Shown in pieces: positions 15,663 to 22,116 of a stretch of 53,930 nt of DNA. Each line of letters starts with the position of its first letter. Position 1 is the first letter of the stretch. The translations under genes and the position numbers were made by a program. Origin of the DNA: JAEDES01 sp045649455 (GTDB lineage Bacteria; Bacillota_I; Bacilli_A; RF39; UBA660); NCBI GenBank assembly GCA_045649455.1, contig JAZRPV010000005.1:1-53930 (forward strand). The letters are read 5' to 3'. A model generated the notes under the pieces. It searched no databases and was not told the origin of the DNA. It saw only the letters and a program-made list of their open reading frames with translations.

Positions 15663-16398
15663 AATATAATCCTTTTTGATATAATTTCTCTTTTATTTTA
15701 TATTCTAATTCATTACCACTATATTTACGACTTAATCTTTTATATAATTTATCATACTCTTTCTTAACCATATCTTTATCATTAGAAAAATCAAAGTCAA
15801 TTATAACTTTATTAATTAAATCAATATCATATCCTAACATAACTAAGTCATTTGTAATCTTTTTCTTTAATACAAATCCACCTCTAGTATGATTACTTCT
15901 TATTAATTTATCCACAACTTTATTTATCTTTTCTAATTGAATCTCTTCTACAAAAACAACTAATTCTTCATTAATAATATCTAAAGAAATTCTATGTTCT
16001 AATAATTCTTTTCTAATCTTATTAGGTCCCATATTACTAGTAACCATCTTATTATTAATAAATCCTTTAGCATAACTTCTATCATTTAAATAACCTTGAC
16101 TAACTAATTTATCAACAGATTTCTCAACTAAATCACTTGGATATTCTTTTTTTAATAAGAATTCTTTTGTATCATATACACTTTTAAATCGAGATTTTAA
16201 GGAATTTAATGCTACATAATAAACATCACATTCTAAATTAAATTTCTCAATATCATCAAGTTCCGACTCTAAAACTTCTTTTTTTAGAAGTAAATTAAAC
16301 TTTAAAATAACCTCTTCATATAAAGCTAAACATCTACCATCATCAAGTTCAACTTTATATAAACCACGAGTTCCTTTCTTATACTTAATAATCTTCAT
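15652..16398 (-). CDS. recX: Regulatory protein RecX
   Basis: About 248 residues; RecX binds RecA filaments and inhibits or modulates them. The three-helix repeats are visible: ALNSLKSRFKSVYDTKEFL, LVSQGYLNDRSYAKGFINN, MGPNKIRKELLEHRI, and a further C-terminal repeat. Two ATGs occur in tandem; I prefer the second (16398) because AGGTGA is only one base from the first. It is not next to recA, which is 15.6 kb away in this window, but separate location is common in Bacilli. Confidence 0.88.
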   Translation of the reverse strand: MKIIKYKKGTRGLYKVELDDGRCLALYEEVILKFNLLLKKEVLESELDDIEKFNLECDVYYVALNSLKSRFKSVYDTKEFLLKKEYPSDLVEKSVDKLVSQGYLNDRSYAKGFINNKMVTSNMGPNKIRKELLEHRISLDIINEELVVFVEEIQLEKINKVVDKLIRSNHTRGGFVLKKKITNDLVMLGYDIDLINKVIIDFDFSNDKDMVKKEYDKLYKRLSRKYSGNELEYKIKEKLYQKGLYYEE

Positions 16399-16430
16399 CA
16401 TATCACCTAAAATTAGTATATCACAAAAGA

Positions 16431-16457
16431 AAAAAGAAGACCAAATTAGTCTTCTTT
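16431..16457 (-). terminator. Terminator of rpoZ
   Basis: Arms AAGAAGAC and GTCTTCTT with the rpoZ stop codon in the loop and a T-run on the minus strand. Confidence 0.75.
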
Positions 16458-16652
16458 CCCCCTTACCTTGATAAGTCCTTCAGAAACTTCCTCAAGGGCC
16501 CTTCCAATATTCTTTTTACATTTATACTCGGATTCAGGCATTTGTAAATATCCGTCTTTTGACATTTGTTTACTTCTTCTAGCAGATATATGTACAAGTT
16601 TATATTTAGAATCTACTATATTAAGTAATTTATCTATAGATGGATAAATCAT
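16446..16652 (-). CDS. rpoZ: RNA polymerase omega subunit
   Basis: A 68-residue omega subunit, which stabilises the beta-prime subunit in RNA polymerase. MIYPSIDKLLNIVDSKYKLV, SARRSKQM and the C-terminal KNIGRALEEVSEGLIKV match the family. GGGAGTG precedes the ATG. gmk and the usual yloC/dapA-side neighbours are not adjacent. Confidence 0.9.
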   Translation of the reverse strand: MIYPSIDKLLNIVDSKYKLVHISARRSKQMSKDGYLQMPESEYKCKKNIGRALEEVSEGLIKVRGKED

Positions 16653-16743
16653 CGTATCACACTCCCTATTATTAGAATAAAACTAATAATTTAAATAATC
16701 AATAAATGTGACAAAATTAGACAGTGCTTGACAACCTAAAAAA

Positions 16744-17610
16744 TTAATAAATATGATCATTATTTTCTAACATCAAATCATCCTCTACATAATCATATGA
16801 TAATGCATTATCTTTACTAACAACATTTTCACCTAAATTCTTTTCAAGTTCATCTCTAGCAACTTTTGCAGTATGCCCACCCATTTTTGCAACTTTCTTG
16901 TTTTGTTCTAACCCTAATGGTCTATGTTTCTTAGCAAGTTCTCTTGTCGCAATTTCTCCCAAATCAGCAAGTGCGACCTCAATATCAGTCATATTATCTC
17001 TTAAAGATTCTTTTCTTAGACCTTTATGTTGTTTATATTGTCCAGCAGTAAAACCAGACCACTCTTTATATATTTCATTTGTAAGTATTGCATACTCAAC
17101 TTCTTCAGTTACTCCATTACTATTCCATACATCAGTTAATTTCTTTCTATCTTGAATACCTTTAATTCTTTTAATAATCCAGTCTTCATCATATCCTTTA
17201 GCACGATATGTATCTATTGCTCTTTGAACAGTTATCGAAGGATCAAATACTTCATCTATTCTTTCTCTACCTAGTCTTGCTAACCATAACTTCATAGGTT
17301 CAGCATTAGGGCTTGTAATAGACTCAACAATTCTAAACATCCCTTCAATATCTACAACATCAGTCATACGATATTTACCATCCTGAGCTTTTAGTTTCAA
17401 CTGGTGACAATTTGTCACCGTTTCATTCCCCTCTTCTTTTAAACGTTGTTTTAATTTATTCCAATATTTACGTCCATCAACACTATCAGAAATTAAAGAT
17501 ACTATATCTACAACACTAATATAGTATTTCTCTTCTTCCTTATTCCATACTGTTCTAATTTTCTCATTATTAAACATCTTATTAATTAAATACATTTGTT
17601 TGTCTTTCAT
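16744..17610 (-). CDS. BRO-N/DinD-like protein
   Basis: A 288-residue protein. Residues about 10-120 form a BRO-N (phage antirepressor-type) domain: IRTVWNKEEEKYYISVVDIV, then TVTNCHQLKLKAQDGKYRMT and PNAEPMKLWLARLGRERID. The C-terminal half (VEYAILTNEIYKEW, YKQHKGLRKESLRDNMTDIE) resembles DNA-damage-inducible protein D. Such proteins are found in phages and as lone genes in gut bacteria; DinD of E. coli is SOS-induced and inhibits RecA strand exchange. The gene is monocistronic, and its promoter carries a 16-bp palindrome filling the whole spacer. It may be a stand-alone acquired gene; no integrase is near. Confidence 0.8.
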   Translation of the reverse strand: MKDKQMYLINKMFNNEKIRTVWNKEEEKYYISVVDIVSLISDSVDGRKYWNKLKQRLKEEGNETVTNCHQLKLKAQDGKYRMTDVVDIEGMFRIVESITSPNAEPMKLWLARLGRERIDEVFDPSITVQRAIDTYRAKGYDEDWIIKRIKGIQDRKKLTDVWNSNGVTEEVEYAILTNEIYKEWSGFTAGQYKQHKGLRKESLRDNMTDIEVALADLGEIATRELAKKHRPLGLEQNKKVAKMGGHTAKVARDELEKNLGENVVSKDNALSYDYVEDDLMLENNDHIY

Positions 17611-17647
17611 ATTTCATCTCCATTTCTATAATAACTCACCCAAATTT

Positions 17648-17676
17648 ATTATAACAAACATTTGTTTGTATAACAA
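17648..17676 (-). promoter_or_regulatory. Promoter with embedded operator for the BRO/DinD-like gene
   Basis: On the minus strand TTGTTA (17671-17676), 17 bases, TATAAT (17648-17653). The spacer holds a perfect inverted repeat, ACAAACA-TT-TGTTTGT (17654-17669 as read on the plus strand), leaving one base free. A repressor bound there would block RNA polymerase. Its core CAAAC-N4-GTTTG has the geometry of the Bacillus LexA box CGAAC-N4-GTTCG. Confidence 0.6.
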
Positions 17677-17685
17677 TATAAAAGA

Positions 17686-17705
17686 AAAAGACTATTTCTA
17701 GTCTT
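17686..17705 (-). terminator. Terminator of the CotD-like gene
   Basis: Arms AAGACTA and TAGTCTT with a short loop and T-rich tail on the minus strand; the stem starts in the stop codon. Confidence 0.7.
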
Positions 17706-18024
17706 ATCTAAAGTTACAACAACTACCACATTGTACATTGCTAACAGTATTTTCTTCACTACAAGTATATTGTGGACTATAAGTATGTTTATATACATGA
17801 TGATTAATAATACGTGTATGAATTGGACAAACATGTGGAACTTCATGCACAATAGTTCTTTCAACTACTCTTTCTTGTACACCTTCATTAACAGGATTAA
17901 CTCCTCCACCATTCATCATATTACCATTATACATCATATTAATATCAACATTATTATCTATAGTATTGTTATTTCCATTTATATAGTTATCAAAATCAAA
18001 ATTTTGCACACCTTGATCAAACAT
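17704..18024 (-). CDS. CotD-like spore coat protein
   Basis: A 106-residue protein. Residues 1-50 are Asn/Met/Gly-rich. From about 52, VVERTIVHEVPHVCPIHTRI and NHHVYKHTYSPQYTC resemble CotD of Bacillus (VHP-THCCEH, ..HVHY.PHT), with clustered His and Cys. It ends in QCGSCCNFR. This His/Cys-rich layout suits cross-linking in the coat. CotD in Bacillus is an inner-coat protein made under sigma-K. AGGAGG lies 6 bases before the ATG. It is monocistronic. Similarity is in pattern, so identity with CotD is not proven. Confidence 0.68.
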   Translation of the reverse strand: MFDQGVQNFDFDNYINGNNNTIDNNVDINMMYNGNMMNGGGVNPVNEGVQERVVERTIVHEVPHVCPIHTRIINHHVYKHTYSPQYTCSEENTVSNVQCGSCCNFR

Positions 18025-18040
18025 AAAATACCTCCTAAAG

Positions 18041-18067
18041 TATAATATGTAAAAAATATCTAAACGT
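18041..18067 (-). promoter_or_regulatory. Sigma-K-like promoter of the CotD-like gene
   Basis: AC (18066-18067), exactly 16 bases, then CATATTATA (18041-18049) on the minus strand, all fixed positions of AC-N16-CATANNNTA. The expected start near 18034 falls inside the ribosome binding site, leaving GAGG and a leader of about 10 bases. This tight geometry weakens the call. Confidence 0.35.
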
Positions 18068-18070
18068 ACA

Positions 18071-18096
18071 AAAAAAGAATGACAAAAGTCATTCTT
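18071..18096 (-). terminator. Terminator of the secreted-protein gene
   Basis: Arms AAGAATGAC and GTCATTCTT with loop TTTT and a T-run on the minus strand, about 25 bases after the stop. Confidence 0.8.
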
Positions 18097-18120
18097 CTAT
18101 ATTATCAATAATATTTAAAT

Positions 18121-18945
18121 TTATCCTGCAGTACTTGTAATATTAACCCCTTGCATTCCATCATATTTTCCTCTAACTGAAGATGCAAAATTTAACACAC
18201 CGCCTAAACCATTAGCAGAAAAGGAATAATTTTGAGATTCTGATAACGTAACATTTGACTGTGCATGTTGATAAGTTCCATATGCTGTATATGTAATTTC
18301 ATTATTATAAAAAGTTACTGTTATACTATTAGATAAACTTTGTGTAACATTATCCGAAATATTTGTAGATAAACCACATCCATCAGTATTTCTTTTTATA
18401 TTTGAACTAGAATTATTATATGAAATAAGGTTACCATCCCATTTCTGATATCCACTAACCGAATTAATTGTTATTGGGGTACTTACACCATTCCTAAAAC
18501 CAATAACATCAAACGATTTTGTACTGGGGATAGAAAACCATTCATTAGTTACAGTTACAGTTTTTACAGAATGCAAATTCAATAGAGAAATACTAACTTT
18601 CTTCATAGTAGTTTGATGAGTTGAGCCACGAGTAGATTTATTTAAAAATTCTTCTGCTTCTTGTTGAGTCACAATTGATTCTTTATAACCATTTTTTACA
18701 TTATCTTTTTCAATTTTTATATATTTAAATGTTTTTTCTGCTTTTAAATTTGAATTATTCTTATATAAATTAATTTGTTCTTCATTCAACGTTGCAATTG
18801 TATCATAGCTAAATACTTTAGATAAATTTTCATATTGCTGTTTTGTTAATTCGACTCCATTAACATTCGTAAAATATACAGTTTTTGCATCCACTATATT
18901 TGGAATTAAAATACAAAAAGCAATAATAATTAATAATTTTTTCAT
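18121..18945 (-). CDS. Secreted beta-rich protein of unknown function
   Basis: A 274-residue protein with a Sec signal peptide (MKKLLIIIAFCILIPNIVDA, likely cut after VDA). The mature part is Ser/Thr/Asn-rich and probably mostly beta strands (VTVTNEWFSIPSTKSFDVI, TVTFYNNEITYTAYGTYQHA). It has one Cys (DGCGLS) and no anchor or sorting signal, so it is released or non-covalently bound. I do not recognise the family. It lies 61 bases downstream of a membrane-tethered XRE regulator gene on the same strand, which suggests a functional pair. Confidence 0.65.
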   Translation of the reverse strand: MKKLLIIIAFCILIPNIVDAKTVYFTNVNGVELTKQQYENLSKVFSYDTIATLNEEQINLYKNNSNLKAEKTFKYIKIEKDNVKNGYKESIVTQQEAEEFLNKSTRGSTHQTTMKKVSISLLNLHSVKTVTVTNEWFSIPSTKSFDVIGFRNGVSTPITINSVSGYQKWDGNLISYNNSSSNIKRNTDGCGLSTNISDNVTQSLSNSITVTFYNNEITYTAYGTYQHAQSNVTLSESQNYSFSANGLGGVLNFASSVRGKYDGMQGVNITSTAG

Positions 18946-19006
18946 ATTTTTCTCCTTCTATCTTACAAATTATATTAAACCGATCGTATTTTAATATAAT
19001 ATGTAC

Positions 19007-20053
19007 CTATTTAATTTCCAAGGTGCTTAATAACTCAATTATATATTTTTCATCAAGATTTTCACCAAAAAAGTAAAATTTATAATTATAATCATCCCTA
19101 ATAATATTAACTTCTTGAGATTTGTTTATTTTTGTTATATATCCCTGATAATCACCTGATATATACTTAATATATTCTGTTTTTGGAATTACTATAGATG
19201 AAAAAATATTAAACGCATAATTTTCCAATATAGTTCTTTTAGACATAAAAATATTACTCTCTATAATATAATTATTTTTAACAAACTTAAAATAATCCAC
19301 ATCATTATTTATGTCATTTTTTAACAAAAAATATTTTCTATCTGCAGATGTAAAATATTTTGTGGTATTATTTATTTTTGTTGTATTTGAAAAAAACAAA
19401 TTATCATCTGTAAACACATCAATTATTTGAGGTCCCTTACTTATATATATGTATTGAATATCATCATTTTTATTCTTATTTTCTAATTTAATTAGTCCTT
19501 CCGGATAAGTATTTTTAATTATTTCATAATTTTTAAAATCATTTCTAATTTTTATATTATCAAATAAAATATATTTTTCTTCTTCTATTGTCTTTTTATA
19601 TATTTTCAAATCACTATCTTTTTTTAACCCATCAACTATTTCACTTTTAGAATTTAAATCTTTTGCATTATACTTTATTATCAATATTAATTTATAACAA
19701 AAAAACATTCCAATTATACTAATAATAATTATCAAAAACCCAATAAACATATTTTTATTTTTTTCTTTATTTATTTTTTCATTTGCATAAGATATAGTAT
19801 TTTCAACAATTTCTTCAGTATTTTGTATAATATTTTCTTCACTAAACTTTTCACCAGAAAGAAGTTCAGTAATAGAAACTTCTAATATTTCACTTAATGG
19901 TTTTAACAAAGATAAATCCATCAACCCTAATCCACGTTCCCATTTGCTAACTGCATTTTTTGTTATATTTAATTTATTAGCTAATTGTTCCTGTGTTAAC
20001 TTTTTATTTTTTCTTAAAGTCGAAATAAATTGACCTATTTTTTTATAATCCAC
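19007..20053 (-). CDS. Membrane-tethered XRE-family transcriptional regulator
   Basis: A 348-residue protein with a cytosolic HTH at residues about 5-63 (IGQFISTLRKNKKLTQEQLA, NITKNAVSKWERG), one TM helix at about 102-127 and an extracytoplasmic region of about 215 residues. The HTH is a standard Cro/C1 type; the outer domain has no recognised family. One-pass HTH proteins of this kind sense something outside the membrane and regulate nearby genes. The start is a GTG preceded by GGAAGTGA. The likely target is the secreted-protein gene downstream, or its own promoter. Confidence 0.78.
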   Translation of the reverse strand: MDYKKIGQFISTLRKNKKLTQEQLANKLNITKNAVSKWERGLGLMDLSLLKPLSEILEVSITELLSGEKFSEENIIQNTEEIVENTISYANEKINKEKNKNMFIGFLIIIISIIGMFFCYKLILIIKYNAKDLNSKSEIVDGLKKDSDLKIYKKTIEEEKYILFDNIKIRNDFKNYEIIKNTYPEGLIKLENKNKNDDIQYIYISKGPQIIDVFTDDNLFFSNTTKINNTTKYFTSADRKYFLLKNDINNDVDYFKFVKNNYIIESNIFMSKRTILENYAFNIFSSIVIPKTEYIKYISGDYQGYITKINKSQEVNIIRDDYNYKFYFFGENLDEKYIIELLSTLEIK

Positions 20054-20148
20054 TATTTATCACTTCCATCTTTATTATATATTTTTTTATTACAAATATA
20101 AACATACTGTTAGTTCACTTACACATTTTCTCAATTTATAACAACAAA

Positions 20149-20172
20149 AAAACATTGCCTAAGCAATGTTTT
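20149..20172 (-). terminator. Terminator after the ffh-distal gene
   Basis: Arms AACATTGC and GCAATGTT with the TAG stop codon of the gene in the loop and a T-run on the minus strand. Confidence 0.8.
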
Positions 20173-20710
20173 CTACAACCTCTTGTGATATAGATTCGCT
20201 ACAAGCATCAAGTAATTCAGTTACATCTATAGATTGTTGTTCTGCTACTTGTCCAATCTTTACATTCATAACACTATCAAATGATATTCCTAATTCACCT
20301 AAAACTGAATTAATATTATCATCTAAAAATTCCCCTGATAACTTTTTCATTCCATTGTAAGCTTTATCTAATGTACCAACATTATCAAATACTACAGTAG
20401 AATAATTTTTACCATCTTTTGTCCATGATATTAATTGACAATAATATCCTTTATCATGTTTTTGAACTTGTCTAATAATAACAGAGTCACTTAAAACAAC
20501 TCCTGTTGAAAGAGTTACTACATCATCTGTTTCAAATCTAGAATCAAATTCTAATCTTCCATCTTCATCAAACGATACAGTCTCAACAGAACTACCTAAA
20601 TATCCATTTAAAACAGAATCACCTACATAATTCCAAATAGTTTCAAGTACTTCAATTTCTCCCTCATAACTTGCACCTTCTAAAAGGTCTCTTACTTCGC
20701 TTATATTCAT
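20159..20710 (-). CDS. Unrecognised cytosolic protein downstream of ffh
   Basis: A 183-residue acidic soluble protein with no signal peptide, TM or recognisable motif. Residues 1-45 are helical (VRDLLEGASYEGEIEVLETI), 50-115 look beta-rich (VVTLSTGVVLSDSVIIRQVQ), and the C-terminal third is helical and acidic. In B. subtilis rpsP follows ffh; here this gene takes that place, 18 bases after ffh with AGGGAGGATG, so it is co-transcribed. No function is claimed. Confidence 0.65.
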   Translation of the reverse strand: MNISEVRDLLEGASYEGEIEVLETIWNYVGDSVLNGYLGSSVETVSFDEDGRLEFDSRFETDDVVTLSTGVVLSDSVIIRQVQKHDKGYYCQLISWTKDGKNYSTVVFDNVGTLDKAYNGMKKLSGEFLDDNINSVLGELGISFDSVMNVKIGQVAEQQSIDVTELLDACSESISQEVVENIA

Positions 20711-20728
20711 CTCTACATCCTCCCTTAT

Positions 20729-22036
20729 TTAAAACGGTAATTTCATATTACCATTAGTAACCATTTTCATCATTTTTTTCATTTGATCAAATTGTTGTAA
20801 TAATTTATTAACTTCTTGTACAGAAGTTCCACTTCCAGCTGCTATTCTAGTTTTTCTACTAGCTTTAATAATATCTGGATTGCGTCTTTCCTTTGGAGTC
20901 ATAGACAATACAATTGCCTCTATTCTTGCCATTTGCTTTGGATCAATCTTAACATCAGTTAATCCCATTTTCTTAGCACCTGGTATCATTTTAATTAAAT
21001 TTTCTAGAGGTCCTAATTTTTTCATTTGTTTCATTGTTGAAAGGAAATCTTCTAAATCAAACTTTCCTTGTTGCATTCTTTTAGCAGTCTTTTCTGCTTC
21101 TTTTTCATCAATAGCATCAGTAGCTTTTTCTACAAGTGAAATAATATCACCCATACCTAAAATTCTACCAGCCATTCTTTCTGGGTCAAAGAAATCAAGT
21201 CCATCTAATTTCTCTGAAGTACCCATAAATTTAATAGGAACATTAGTTAAATGTCTTACTGATAAAGCTACTCCACCTCGAGTATCTCCATCTAATTTAG
21301 TTAAAATAACACCTGTTAAACTTAATTTATCATTAAATCCAGTAATTACATTAATAGCATCTTGTCCCATCATAGCATCTATTACTAATAATATTTCTTG
21401 AGGATTAACTTTATTATTAATATTTTCAAGTTCATCCATTAATTCATCATCAATATGTAAACGTCCTGCAGTATCGATTAAAACATAATCAAATTTATTT
21501 TCTTTAGCATATTGAATTGCATTACTAGCAATCTTAACAGGATCGTCTTTTCCTTCTTCATATACTTCAATATTTAATTGTTTACCTAATTGTTTTAATT
21601 GATCAATTGCAGCTGGTCTATATACATCACATGCAACTAATAACGGTTTTTTTGAATGTTTTTTTCTTAAGAAATTAGCTAACTTCGCAATAGTTGTAGT
21701 TTTACCAGATCCTTGTAACCCTACTAACATTAATGTTGCTGGATTACCACTTGTATTTAAAGGTGCACTTTCTCCCCCTAATAATTCAGTTAATTCATCT
21801 TTAACAATCTTAACGAATAAATCTCCAGGATTAATACTACTAGCAACTTCTTCACCTAGTGCTTTTTCTTTTACTGTATTTGTAAATTCTTTTACTACTT
21901 TATAATTAACATCTGCTTCTAATAAGGCTAAGCGAATTTCTCTCATCATATCTGAAATATTATCTTCAGTGATTTTCCCATATCCTTTAATCTTATGTAT
22001 AGCATTTTGTAATCTATCGCCTAAACTTTCAAACAT
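20729..22036 (-). CDS. ffh: Signal recognition particle GTPase Ffh
   Basis: A 435-residue SRP54 homologue that binds signal peptides and 4.5S RNA and delivers ribosomes to FtsY. The N domain is followed by the G domain: GLQGSGKTT (106-114), DVYRPAAIDQL, DTAGR and TKLDGDTRGG. The Met-rich M domain starts near 305 (MQQGKFDLEDFLSTMKQMKK) and ends in QFDQMKKMMKM. Length is normal. It follows herA on the same strand but a terminator lies between them, and a TATAAT lies 14 bases before the GGTGAAG site. Confidence 0.97.
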   Translation of the reverse strand: MFESLGDRLQNAIHKIKGYGKITEDNISDMMREIRLALLEADVNYKVVKEFTNTVKEKALGEEVASSINPGDLFVKIVKDELTELLGGESAPLNTSGNPATLMLVGLQGSGKTTTIAKLANFLRKKHSKKPLLVACDVYRPAAIDQLKQLGKQLNIEVYEEGKDDPVKIASNAIQYAKENKFDYVLIDTAGRLHIDDELMDELENINNKVNPQEILLVIDAMMGQDAINVITGFNDKLSLTGVILTKLDGDTRGGVALSVRHLTNVPIKFMGTSEKLDGLDFFDPERMAGRILGMGDIISLVEKATDAIDEKEAEKTAKRMQQGKFDLEDFLSTMKQMKKLGPLENLIKMIPGAKKMGLTDVKIDPKQMARIEAIVLSMTPKERRNPDIIKASRKTRIAAGSGTSVQEVNKLLQQFDQMKKMMKMVTNGNMKLPF

Positions 22037-22084
22037 AATTCTTCACCAATTTCTATTATACATAAATTTCGTTTATTTTAAAAG

Positions 22085-22110
22085 AAAAATAGTACTTTTC
22101 AGTACTATTT
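22085..22110 (-). terminator. Terminator of the HerA-like gene
   Basis: Arms AAATAGTACT and AGTACTATTT with a short loop and T-run on the minus strand, a few bases after the stop. Confidence 0.8.
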
Positions 22111-22116
22111 ATAACA

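Noticed and set aside
16653..16743. Repeated TTGTCA-like hexamers upstream of rpoZ
   Set aside because: They offer several overlapping -35 candidates without a convincing -10, so no promoter is called; nothing else is seen in this gap.
17403..17419. Perfect palindrome GGTGACAA-T-TTGTCACC inside the BRO/DinD-like gene
   Set aside because: It encodes V-T-N-C-H, part of a motif common in this family, so codon choice explains it; no promoter lies there.
16744..17610. BRO/DinD-like gene as part of a prophage
   Set aside because: Neighbours are rpoZ and a coat gene; no integrase, structural phage genes or attachment repeats are visible.
18946..19006. CGATCG-centred palindrome near the -10 of the secreted-protein gene
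   Set aside because: Only six bases pair perfectly and no second copy is near; insufficient as a regulator site.
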